A stretch of DNA of 64,000 nt from Prorocentrum cordatum (lineage: Eukaryota > Sar > Dinophyceae > Prorocentrales > Prorocentraceae): the NCBI GenBank assembly GCA_963575745.1, contig CAUYUJ010019249.1:87501-151500 (forward strand), written 5' to 3'. This document shows positions 39,635 to 48,849 of this stretch, piece by piece. The position numbers were made by a program, and so were the translations under genes. The notes under the pieces are model-generated. The model made no database searches, was not told where the DNA came from, and saw only the letters and a program-made list of their open reading frames with translations. Within the stretch, counting starts at the first letter, position 1. The number at the start of each line of letters is the position of its first letter.

Positions 39635-42585
39635 ACGACATCAAGTTGGGGCTCAACATGATGGGATTTGACTCTGAACTGGTTGAATGGTTGACAAGTG
39701 GTGAACTGAACATCGTACGTCAATTAAACGAGGTAAGGAGAGCCACCAGGCTCCATGGGGCATGTCAACACGAGACTCAGGCGCACGTAACCGAGGCGTA
39801 TTCGCCGGTAAGAGTTACTGGAATGGCAGAAAAAATGGGATTGATACCAGGATTAGCAATGGACTTAACGACGCGAGACCAACATGGTAACCCATGGGAT
39901 TTTAATGTGCCAGCCATGCGTGCGAAAGCGAAAAAGATTGTCAAATCCAAAGCGGCCCTGCTACTGGTGGTGAGCCCCATGTGCGCAGCCTTCAGCAGAC
40001 TCCAAACGTTCAACTTCAAAATATTAGGTGCCGACCGCGTGAAACAGATGTTGGATTACGGGATCAAGCATTTGACGTTCGCGATGGAGCTTTGCGAAAT
40101 TCAACGGCGAAATGGGTTATACTTTCTGTTTGAACACCCTGCAGGAGCAACCAGCTGGGGCACTTCAACGGTGCAACGGCTACTCAGAAACAAGGATGTC
40201 AAAGTATACGATGGAGATTTGTGCTGTTACGACTTAAAGCAGATGGTCAAAGGCGAAGAGATGTTCATTAAGAAACCTACCAAGTTCATGACGAACAGTT
40301 CAGCCATCGGACATGAGTTAAGTTGGAAATGTAAAGGGCAACATCGACACATGGAGTTAACTGGTGGCGGTAGGACGCACAGATCAGAGGTCTACCCAGA
40401 GAAACTGTGTCGAGCGATACTGAAAGGACTTATAAAGCAAATGAAGATCGACGGCCGTCAAGGGGGTACATTTAAAGAAGAAGAAGTAGCGAACATGGAA
40501 GTCGAAGAAGAAGGACAAAGTGAGGCGCAGATAGGCGAGATTAACTGGGCATGTGAACATGAGAACGAAGATAGGAAGCACAAGCACCAGTTAACGTGGA
40601 CGAGGAGAGATTATGGAACACAAAGATTAATGTTGCCGGGACCAAGTGGACCACAATGGAGTTCATGCATTAGGAGAATTACCGCTAACATAGACACCGG
40701 GAAAATTATCGAGGACAGGCCTGTGAATGAGATCACAGGGAAAGAGAGAAGGAGGATGTTTAAGAAGGGACCAGTTAACACCTCCACCACCTTTACGTAT
40801 GAAGCTGTCGGCGAAATTGCTCCACACAAGTGGAAATGCTGTGCATGTGAGCATGAAGGATGGCTCAAGGCGCCTAGTACGTGTGAGGCGCGCGAAAAAA
40901 CTGGTACAGTTAACCCTCTCCCAATGAACACGATCAGCGTTGTCCACAAAGAAAATGGAGAGATTACTCAAGCTTGGGATGATGTCACAGGAAACGAGCT
41001 CGACCCTAAATTGACTGTGAAAGCACGTCAAGAAGAAATGGAACAATTCAGAAAACACAAAGTTTACGAGAAAGTGAAAGAGGAAGTATCCTGGCAAATC
41101 ACGGGGAAGGCGCCCATCGGAACCAGATGGATAGATATCAACAAAGGAGATGAGTTAAGCCCAGACCACAGATCAAGGCTGGTAGCCCAGCAAGTTAAAT
41201 ACAACTCCAAAGAAAAGAACATATTCGCAGCTACACCTCCACTGGAAGCACAAAAACTGCTTTTCTCAATGGCAGTTACCGAGGGAGTTGGATTCACGAA
41301 CGGTGAGCGTGAGAAAGGATTAAAGCTAGCATTCATTGACATCAAACGAGCTTACTTTTACGCTCCAGCAAAGAAAGACATATTTATCAGGTTACCAGAC
41401 GAAGACTATGAACCAGGTATGTGCGGAAAGCTGTTAAAATCAATGTACGGAACCAGAGACGCTGCGAGCAACTGGGAGGACTGTTACATGGACTTTGCTA
41501 ACGAGGCTGGGTTCAAGAGCGGAATTGCGTCACCATGTGTGTTCAAGCATGAGAGTCGAGCGTTATGGTTAACAGTTCATGGAGATGATTTCGCGCTGTT
41601 AGGAGGTGATCATGATCTCGACTGGTTTGAAAATAAAATTAAGGAGGAGTTTGAAGTGAAAGTGAGAGGACGACTTGGACCAGGGAAGGAGGACATGAAA
41701 GCGATCAGAATTCTTAACAGGATTGTGGAATGGACCAAGGAAGGATTGAGGTATGAGGCAGATCAAAGGCATGCAGAGATAATTGTGAAAGAGCTTGAGC
41801 TAGAAGGAGTAAAGGTGAGGACTGAAGTGCCAGGTGAGCGAATTCCAGTTGAAGAGGGAGATGAGGAAGAACTTTCGCCCAACATGACTAGAAGATATCA
41901 AGCGTTGACGGCCAGAGCAAATTACTTAGCTCAGGACAGGTCTGATATGCAGTATTCGGTAAAGGAACTCGCTAGGACCATGTCAAAGCCCACGATGAGT
42001 TCTTGGAAAGGTTTAGTCAAGTTAGGAAAGTATGTGAAGTACCACAGCAGAAGCAGCTATGTGTATCAATATCAGGAGCAGCCCCAAGAATTAACTATTT
42101 GGACTGACACGGATTACGCAGGATGTAAGCGAACGAGGAAGTCTACGAGTGGGGGAGTAGTGATGTGGGGTAAGCATCTCATAAAGTCTTGGAGCACGAC
42201 TCAGAGTGTAATCGCGTTATCGTCAGGTGAAGCAGAGTATTATGGACTGGTGAAAGGAGGATCAGTGGGTTTAGGACTTCAGGCAGTATTGAGAGACTTT
42301 AACTTGGAAGTTGAGATTACAGTGAAGAGCGACGCCACAGCTGCGATTGCCATCGCGAGCAGACGAGGCTTGGGGAAAGTAAGACATATCGAGGTATGTC
42401 AATTGTGGTTACAGCAGAAAGTTAAGGAGGGAGTGATTCGTATTGTGAAAGTAGGGACACACGAGAATGCAGCAGATGCGTTGACCAAGTATGTCAGTCG
42501 TGAAAGCATGAGCACACATCTACGAAACACGAATCAATGTGCATTAACAGGCAGGCATGAGCTTGCACCAGCTACCGAATGTTGA
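39604..42585 (+). CDS. Copia pol segment: methyltransferase-like domain, RT, RNase H
   Basis: 993 residues from the ATG at 39604 (the upstream join is a -1 change). Residues about 65-285 form a separate domain with MGLIPGLAMDLTT, LLLVVSPMCAAFS (124-131 at 39973) and YFLFEHPAGATSW (EHP at 177-179). These sit where cytosine-C5 methyltransferases have motif I, the P-C loop and the ENV motif. A CCACEHEGW knuckle-like segment follows. RT from about 41000: APIGTRWI, KLAFIDIKRAYFYA, KSMYGTRDAASNW, then catalytic VHGDDF (GDD at 41581-41589) in place of the usual YVDD. RNase H: IWTDTDYAGC near 42100, SSGEAEYYG, KSDATAA, HENAADALTKYVS. Reverse transcribes element RNA in particles. Confidence 0.85.
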   Translation: MEQDEEMSEVNDIKLGLNMMGFDSELVEWLTSGELNIVRQLNEVRRATRLHGACQHETQAHVTEAYSPVRVTGMAEKMGLIPGLAMDLTTRDQHGNPWDFNVPAMRAKAKKIVKSKAALLLVVSPMCAAFSRLQTFNFKILGADRVKQMLDYGIKHLTFAMELCEIQRRNGLYFLFEHPAGATSWGTSTVQRLLRNKDVKVYDGDLCCYDLKQMVKGEEMFIKKPTKFMTNSSAIGHELSWKCKGQHRHMELTGGGRTHRSEVYPEKLCRAILKGLIKQMKIDGRQGGTFKEEEVANMEVEEEGQSEAQIGEINWACEHENEDRKHKHQLTWTRRDYGTQRLMLPGPSGPQWSSCIRRITANIDTGKIIEDRPVNEITGKERRRMFKKGPVNTSTTFTYEAVGEIAPHKWKCCACEHEGWLKAPSTCEAREKTGTVNPLPMNTISVVHKENGEITQAWDDVTGNELDPKLTVKARQEEMEQFRKHKVYEKVKEEVSWQITGKAPIGTRWIDINKGDELSPDHRSRLVAQQVKYNSKEKNIFAATPPLEAQKLLFSMAVTEGVGFTNGEREKGLKLAFIDIKRAYFYAPAKKDIFIRLPDEDYEPGMCGKLLKSMYGTRDAASNWEDCYMDFANEAGFKSGIASPCVFKHESRALWLTVHGDDFALLGGDHDLDWFENKIKEEFEVKVRGRLGPGKEDMKAIRILNRIVEWTKEGLRYEADQRHAEIIVKELELEGVKVRTEVPGERIPVEEGDEEELSPNMTRRYQALTARANYLAQDRSDMQYSVKELARTMSKPTMSSWKGLVKLGKYVKYHSRSSYVYQYQEQPQELTIWTDTDYAGCKRTRKSTSGGVVMWGKHLIKSWSTTQSVIALSSGEAEYYGLVKGGSVGLGLQAVLRDFNLEVEITVKSDATAAIAIASRRGLGKVRHIEVCQLWLQQKVKEGVIRIVKVGTHENAADALTKYVSRESMSTHLRNTNQCALTGRHELAPATEC

Positions 42586-42688
42586 TGTACCGAATGTTGA
42601 TGTTCGCAGCTCATTTCTATCAAGCAAACTGCAGCTATTAAAGGCCTTCTCCACCCATTACCTCTTACTCTTGGGCGTGAACGAAGGC

Positions 42689-45124
42689 ATGGCGGCTCCC
42701 CAGGTCAACCTCACCATCAACGGCTCCATGGTCGACCAGAGCCCGGCTGGGGATGGACCGGTTACGCGTGAGAACCTCAACCGCCGTGTTGACGACATGG
42801 TGCACGTTGCTCACGCGTTTACCGTAACCCTCACTAACATGGCGATTAACTTCCACGGAGCCTACGACAAACACGTTGACGAGGTGCAAAGGGCCGCGGA
42901 TGACATGGCGAAGAGGATCGAGGAGTTAACGCGGCAGAACGAGGCGCTGATCCAGGACAGTGACGACGTCAACGAGAATCTCCAAAGGGCGCAGGCGGAG
43001 ATTAACGCTCTGATGGCGACGATTACGGACCTGAACATTCAGAATCGCGACTCGGGAGTTAACACGGAGGAGAATGCAAACAAGTATAGGCGCATCAACG
43101 ACAACATTGGTTACCTCCTGAACACCGCCAAGCGCCTTACCGATAACATCGCGCCCCTGCAGGACTTCGAGGGTAAACGTGATGCGGCACTACGCCTGTT
43201 GGTGGCAGTAACAGAGAGGCTGGAAGGATTACAGAGGTTCTTGCATGACCCGATCAACTCCCCGGTTACCAACATCCCGCAGGTTCCTCCGCCGTTACCC
43301 GAGCAGCCCCCAACGGCAGTGGCCGCCAAGGCACCTCCCACTGCAGTCAACGCGGCGGCCGGGGCCAGCCAGCCTCTAGCCCGAGCTGCCGCAGCATCGG
43401 GCGCACCCCCGGCTCAGGGCTTTACCGGCACCACGCCCAAGACCGGAGGGTTCGGTCGATCCGTGTCGCCGAATAAGATCCCGCAGTCAACGTCACCTCG
43501 ACCTGTTTACAAGAAGACGCCCAAGGCCATGCACGAGCGTAAGCGGGAATTGGAAGAGTTACTGCAGCTGGGAATGAAGATGGATGAAGATCGTGCACAG
43601 GGCAGTCAACGTGACGAAGTAGCAAAAGGCCCTGCCCCGGTGGTGAACGTGAGGGCGCCCAAGCCGCCTCCTCCAGGCCTTGGTGAGTCAGGTGCATCGA
43701 GCAGTGTTAGCGGCATGAATCCCCCGCCTCCGGTGCCCAAGAAGTTATCGACCCAGCATGTTCCTCCACCGCAGCCTCAAGCCGTTAACCGTACGGACGA
43801 GCAGCTTGCGGCATACTCGCGGAACATTGCCAGGGGCATGTACCGCCCACTGTACCATGTCAACGGCCGCATGCCCATGGTGAACGACAGGAGCGAGGAC
43901 CACGACGTCAACTACAAGGTGGAGCCCGACCCCAGGGAGGTAGTCGCGTTAACGATGAAGACACGCGACAACTGGCGCAGGTTCGAAGGCAACTTCGTCG
44001 GACATGTGGCAAAAGAGGGGTTAACGACTCCAGGTGGTCGATCTATTCCGGGCAACACGGGGCGGGAACTTAACGACTACGATGAGGTGTTCGTCGACAT
44101 TTACGGGCAGCACGCCTACGGCTTCCTTGGTTACTCCGTGTTGAAGGGCCCAAGCAGCTGGAGGTCTCAGTTGACGGAGAAGGAGCTGGAAAAGCACGAC
44201 GAGTGGGTTGACGCGGTCGGGCACGTACAATCCCTGTTCGACGACGAGTACGTGCCGCCGATTCACGCTAACGATCTCCACCCAGTGTGGTTCGACGTTC
44301 ACAGCTGCCCAGACACACAGGTCTACGTCAACAAGGCACCAGAAATGAACGAGAAACAGCTTAACGGCCTTCTGCTAACGTGGGCCGGGATGCTGCCCCA
44401 CGGCAACCCCACCGTGGTCTCCGTTAAGCACCTGGTGGAAGACACTTACGGACCGCACGGCTACATCTCAACTGGGGTTACCGTGATCAGGTTTGCGACG
44501 CACGACCTTGCCATGAACGGGCTCCAGGTGTATTACCGCAACTACTTCATCGAGGATCTCGAGGTCAGGAGCGCCGAGGAGTTAAAGGGCAGCATCAACA
44601 AGCCTCCGGTTTACTGTCACCAGACCATCCTGGACGTCGCTCTTAACGATCAGGGGTCCATGAGGGCACTCTACCGTGACAACTGGCCTGCCGATCACAT
44701 CACCGAGCGTAAAAGTGACCACCGCGAGAAGCTCTGTTGGTTTGGGTGGTTGCCGTGCGACGACTTTGCCAACTGGCTTACCGACCCGGCCTGGACTGTG
44801 AACCCGTTTACCGGAGTTGCGGTCGAGGAGCACCTCCGCAACAATCCAGGTGGTAAACCTCTGCTGAAGGCTCCCCACGCCAGTTACTGGAGGGCCATCG
44901 GTACTTACCACAACATTGTGGACGGGCCCACCAAGAGCTTTGACGAGGGGTGCTGGCTGGACGACGAGGAGCGCATTAACGCGTACCTGGACACCGACTA
45001 TTACAGCCCCACGCAGGCCCTTAACAGGGCGTCGTCCTATACGGCGGCCAGCGTGGGGCACCGTGGTTTACCGAAGTCCAGGGGAGCGCGTGCTCCGTCA
45101 GTGAGGCGCCCGCGCCGCTCGTAA
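42689..45124 (+). CDS. Copia ORF3: unrecognised 811-residue protein
   Basis: Starts at ATG 42689 (MAAPQVNLTING); the frame is open from 42557, overlapping the pol stop. Residues about 30-200 are helical and coiled-coil, about 195-370 a Pro/Ala/Ser-rich linker (PPPLPEQPPTAV, PPPPGLGE), and about 370-790 a globular region rich in Trp, Tyr, His and Asp (WFDVHSCPDTQVYVNK, VYYRNYFIEDLEV, LCWFGWLPCDDFANWL). The C-terminus is basic (SVRRPRRS). There is no signal peptide or membrane span, so it is not a typical env. Base use is GC-rich, unlike gag-pol, suggesting a separate origin. It is fully intact although gag-pol is broken. Function unknown. Confidence 0.75.
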   Translation: MAAPQVNLTINGSMVDQSPAGDGPVTRENLNRRVDDMVHVAHAFTVTLTNMAINFHGAYDKHVDEVQRAADDMAKRIEELTRQNEALIQDSDDVNENLQRAQAEINALMATITDLNIQNRDSGVNTEENANKYRRINDNIGYLLNTAKRLTDNIAPLQDFEGKRDAALRLLVAVTERLEGLQRFLHDPINSPVTNIPQVPPPLPEQPPTAVAAKAPPTAVNAAAGASQPLARAAAASGAPPAQGFTGTTPKTGGFGRSVSPNKIPQSTSPRPVYKKTPKAMHERKRELEELLQLGMKMDEDRAQGSQRDEVAKGPAPVVNVRAPKPPPPGLGESGASSSVSGMNPPPPVPKKLSTQHVPPPQPQAVNRTDEQLAAYSRNIARGMYRPLYHVNGRMPMVNDRSEDHDVNYKVEPDPREVVALTMKTRDNWRRFEGNFVGHVAKEGLTTPGGRSIPGNTGRELNDYDEVFVDIYGQHAYGFLGYSVLKGPSSWRSQLTEKELEKHDEWVDAVGHVQSLFDDEYVPPIHANDLHPVWFDVHSCPDTQVYVNKAPEMNEKQLNGLLLTWAGMLPHGNPTVVSVKHLVEDTYGPHGYISTGVTVIRFATHDLAMNGLQVYYRNYFIEDLEVRSAEELKGSINKPPVYCHQTILDVALNDQGSMRALYRDNWPADHITERKSDHREKLCWFGWLPCDDFANWLTDPAWTVNPFTGVAVEEHLRNNPGGKPLLKAPHASYWRAIGTYHNIVDGPTKSFDEGCWLDDEERINAYLDTDYYSPTQALNRASSYTAASVGHRGLPKSRGARAPSVRRPRRS

Positions 45125-45523
45125 ACGGTGACAGGTGACCGGCATGTCTTTCTTTTACGCTCGCTCTCATCTCCCCTCTCAACCAGGCTTAACAATAGCG
45201 TTGCAGTAGACCATTGAGCTGAATCTATTTGCATGTGCATCTCTTATAGTTACCGCAGGTATTGGCGCATAAAAAGCGAAAGCAATCAAAACCATATAAA
45301 TGCTAGCCTGCCGTGTGAACTTTGGATGCTACGTTTAAACTCGTAACTGATTGAATGTTTACTTGAGCTCACGTTGCATGTCTGAGAGACGTGGTGCTCG
45401 TGAACGTTGTTACGTGATATTTCGAATTCGGTGGTGTAGCGATATTCATGCAGCCTGTCGCTTGATTTAACCTGTCTTTGTGTTTACAAGCACCTCCCCG
45501 TCAGCCAATGCGGACTGGCGTCC

Positions 45524-45532
45524 GAGGGGGGG
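45524..45532 (+). promoter_or_regulatory. Polypurine tract
   Basis: GAGGGGGGG lies immediately 5' of the 3' LTR, the expected primer for plus-strand DNA synthesis. The preceding 45125-45523 is untranslated sequence with no other gene. Confidence 0.8.
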
Positions 45533-45707
45533 TGTTAACATGCAAGCATGCGTGTGACAGGGGAGGAATAGTAACCCTGCTGCCTTTGGCTCAAGTGTTT
45601 AACGGTCGAAGCTACATCGACCTGCTTTGCCGTTCGGGAGTATAAAGGTGACCTATCGTTATCATTGTCGCCAAGCTCCCGTGCAGAACCCTCCTCGGGG
45701 TTTTGCA
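45533..45707 (+). repeat. 3' LTR (175 bp)
   Basis: Identical to the 5' LTR except C at 45618 for A at 35042. TATAAA is at 45641-45646 and the SL-like TTTGGCTCAAG at 45585-45595. Confidence 0.97.
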
Positions 45708-45815
45708 GGAAGAGGGGGAGGAGGAGAAGGAGAAGGACCAGAGTAGACCAAGGATGCAGTAGATCAGGGATGCAGCAACGAGGTTGCAAGGCACCCTCCC
45801 GTCCCGAGTCCCACT
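45708..45815 (+). repeat. (GGA)n plus conserved tail, copy 3; target of the LTR element
   Basis: Begins with the duplicated GGAAG, then a GGA/GAA tract and the tail GGACCAGAGTAGACCAAGG ... GCAGCAACGAGGTTGCAAGG ... CACCCTCCCGTCCCGAG. With 34835-34956 it reconstitutes the locus before insertion. 45816-46506 holds no supported gene. Confidence 0.7.
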
Positions 45816-46506
45816 ACTCGGGCCGAGGTATAAGATCGAGGTCGGTTCCCCTGACGTGTTTCGTGCTTGTTGGGCGGTTTTGTGCATCCTGGCGAGGGGT
45901 CCCCTGAAGGATGGTTTTTCTGTCCTGGCGGAGGGCCCCCTGTTCTCGGAGGATGCTCTTCTGTCCCAGGTCCGGGCGTATCAGAAGCCTCTTCAGGTAC
46001 GGCAGGCTCATGTCGTGTCGACCGGCGGCGACCCCGCCAGCGGCGTTCAACATGGAACGCCGGCGGCGGCGCAGAATCGGTCGATGATGAACGATGGGAC
46101 GTGGCGGAAACGGCCGACCGCTCCGGACGGGCGCAAGAGCAGTGAAATGGGACGGGCTGGGTGGGAGGGGTATGATGCCGGATATGGCGCGGGCGCACCT
46201 AGCTTGTCCTTCCCCCCTCGCCCCTCCCCTGTCCTCTCGTCTCCATCCGAATCCCGTCCCTCCCCTCCCCTTCCCTCCGTTCCCGCCCTTTCCTCTCGCG
46301 CCTCCTCTCCCCCTTCCCTCCCAGCTCGCCACCTCTCCGGGAGCAGACCCCACGTCGACAACGGGGGAGCCACCGCCCAGGTCGACGCGAGGCGAGCCTG
46401 CCGTGCTCGTTGCCACTGCCGGCAGCGCCCCACTGGAGAGACGAGCGCCCGGCGGGCCTGCCGCTGAGGCCAGGGCCCCCCTGTGCCGCAGAGGACCCTC
46501 GGAGAT

Positions 46507-46674
46507 TGATAGACCTCCTACCCTGACACGTCGATGAAGGAATTGGCCGTTTTCGGTTCGCGAGAGGGCGTCGCGGCCGTCGTTTTTGCGGGTCCAGGTC
46601 CGTCGATTTCGGCCCTAGGTCGTTTTCACTGAGGGGAGGTTTGCTAAAGGGAGGCTTGTCCACCGCCGAGACCC
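46507..46674. mobile_element. Divergent relative of the 170-bp MITE
   Basis: Shares TGACACGTCGAT, TTTTCGGTTC and GAGAGGGCG, then GGTCGTTTTCACT and an end GGGAGGCTTGTCCACC that mirrors the GTGGACA-type terminus of the family. The inverted ends are degenerate and target duplications are not clear. Confidence 0.6.
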
Positions 46675-46799
46675 GGGTGGCACGACCCTGGTGTTAAGTC
46701 GGGCCTGTCCCTCTGCAGGAGGAATGTTCAAAATTAGTAAAATGATCCTGGCGAAGGACCCAACCATATGAAGCTTTGGGTACCGCAGTTGTGAATATC

Positions 46800-48105
46800 T
46801 TCTTCGGTGGAGCTCACTATGGGGCCACGAAGCACTGCGCTGGGCGGGGGGGGAACGCATGCGGGCGGTAGGTAGCACTGGGGCCGTCGGCACGAAGCGC
46901 TACACTGGGTGGGTGAAAATACCAAATTAGGCGTGTGGGACGCATGCGGGCGGTCCCATCGGGAGCTTCGGTGGAGCTCCCCATGGGGCCGCGAAGCGTT
47001 GTAAAGGGTGGGTGAAAATGCCAAATTGGGCGTGGGGGGCGCATGCGGGCGGCCCCACTGGGGGCTTCGGTGGGGCTCCCTATGGGGCCACGAAGCGCTG
47101 GATTGGGTCGGTGAAAATGCCAAAGTTGGTGTGGGGGACGGAGCGCTGTACTGGGTGGGTGACAGTGCCAAATTGGGTGTGGGGGACGCATGCGGGCGGT
47201 CCCACTGGGGGCTTCGGTGGGGCTCCCTATGGGGCCACGAAGCGCTGTACTAGGTGGGTGACAATGCCAAGTTGGGTGTGGGGGACGCATGCGGGCCGTC
47301 CCACTGGGGGCTTCGGTGGAGCTCCCTATGGGGCCACGAACCGCTGTACTGGGCGGGTGAAAATGCCAAATTGGGCGTGGGGGGCGCATGCGGGCGGTCC
47401 CACTGGGGACTTCGGTGGAGCGTTCGATGGGGCCACGAAACGATGTACTGGGTGGGTGACTATGCCAAGTTGGGTGTGGGGGACGCATGTGGGCGGTCCC
47501 ATTAAAAGGATACTAAAGGCTTCGGTGGGGCTGGCTCCCTATTGGGCCACGAAGCGCTGTACTGGGTGGGTGAGAATGCCAAGTTGGGTGCGGGGGACGC
47601 ATGTGGGCGGTACCACTGGGGGCTTCGGTGGAGCTCCCTATGTATGGGGTCACGAGGCGCTGTACTGGGTGGGTGAAACTACCAAATTAGGCGTGTGGGA
47701 CGCATGCGGGCGGTCCCATTGGGAGCTTCGGTGGAGCTCCCCATGGGGCCGCGAAGCGTTGTAAAGGGTGGGTGAAAATGCCAAATTGGGCGTGTGGGGG
47801 ACGCATGCGGGCGGTCCCACTGGGAGCTTCGGTGGAGCTCCCTATGGGCCCACGAAGCGTTGTACTGGATGGGTGAAAATGCCAGATTGGGCGTGGGGGG
47901 CGCATGCGGGCGGTCCCACTGGGGGCTACGGTGGAGCTCCCTATGGGGACACGAAACGCTGTACTAGGTGGGTGAAATGCCACATTCGGTGTGGGGGGCG
48001 CACGCGGGCGGACCCATTGGGGGCGTTGGTGGAGCTCCCCATGGGGCCACGAAGCGTGCGAGGGGTGTGCCAAAGTGGGCGTGGAGGGCGCATGCGGGAG
48101 GGGGA
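46800..48105. repeat. 99-bp minisatellite, about 13 units
   Basis: The landmark CCAAATTGGG/CCAAGTTGGG falls at 47021, 47120, 47168, 47267, 47366, 47465, 47579, 47682, 47781, 47882, 47980 and 48070, mostly 99 bases apart. Each unit also carries GACGCATGCGGGCGGTCCCA and GGCTTCGGTGG-GCTCCCTATGG. Because 99 is 33 codons, frames on both strands stay open with a 33-residue protein repeat. Confidence 0.95.
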
Positions 48106-48529
48106 AGAAGACCCACCACCACAGGATGGTGGGGAACAATAGTTTGGGGGCAATGCTTATATTTGTTGTAACATTTTTGGAGTGCTTGGGGTATATCTAG
48201 CTGTTCGCCCAAAATCCCCTTGTATGGGGGGGGGACAGGCCCGACCTAACCCTGGCGTTGGGTTGCGCACATCCCGAATCACTGTTGTGCCATCGGATGC
48301 GCGGGAACGGCGAACGCCCCGACCGCGGAGCTGCCACGGCGCCTGCGGCAACGAACCATGCGAGGATTAGCAGTCGATCGACGAGGATCAGCTGGGATGT
48401 TCCGTGCGCCCACCCCCGAAGCCCCTTTCCCGAAAGCAAGCATCCTCAGAAAGTCGCCCGCCGTCTTTTCGGGGCCTGGTGGGCAGCACAGAGAGGATGT
48501 CCAGGAAAGTCCAGGGTGCAGAGGGGGCG

Positions 48530-48720
48530 CGCATCAGGAAACCACCTGGTGTTCGTCAGGGTGCCCTGGGTTTCTTCGCTCCTCGCGCTGCGCGATGACT
48601 TCCCGCGGCCGTTGAAGAAGCTGCTGCGTTCAGGGTGCCCTGGGCTTTCCCCGAGTCGCACCTCCTGCGCGGGTCTTCAGGGCTGTTTTCGTTTGTGTGC
48701 GAGGGTTTCTTGCGGCCGCG
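48530..48720 (+). repeat. Dispersed repeat family D, copy 2 (diverged)
   Basis: CAGGGTGCCCTGGG occurs twice, about 90 bases apart, with TTTCTTGCGG at the end, as in the better copies at 29400 and 50880. 48106-48529 has no supported gene. Confidence 0.55.
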
Positions 48721-48849
48721 CCCTCACAGTAAGTCCATGGAAGTGTTGGGGCCAGCGCGCGCCAAGGAAGTTCAAGGAAGGCTGTTTTGGGGGGCCCGGC
48801 AAGTCCAGGGAAGCGATCCAGCAACAGCCATCCCTCCGCGGAAGCGTTG

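Larger units (their letters stand above)
34957..45707 (+). mobile_element. Complete Ty1/copia-type LTR retrotransposon with a third ORF
   Basis: 10,751 bases bounded by two 175-bp LTRs (TGTTAACA ... TTTTGCA) differing at one position (A 35042 versus C 45618), and flanked by the 5-bp duplication GGAAG (34952-34956, 45708-45712). Order: LTR, primer-binding site, gag, zinc knuckles, protease, integrase, linker, methyltransferase-like insert, RT, RNase H, extra ORF, polypurine tract, LTR. Integrase before RT identifies the copia order. LTR identity implies recent insertion. Gag-pol nevertheless carries two in-frame TAA and three frame changes, from mutation, sequencing error or, in one case, possibly recoding. 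The gag-pol strand is A-rich and unlike the GC-rich window, consistent with an independent lineage. Confidence 0.95.

Noticed and set aside
42689-45124. ORF3 as an env gene
   Set aside because: No signal peptide, membrane-spanning segment or furin-like site is visible.
47012-47764. 250-residue Gly/Trp-rich repeat protein
   Set aside because: Minisatellite translation; the opposite strand is equally open, so no strand-specific coding evidence.
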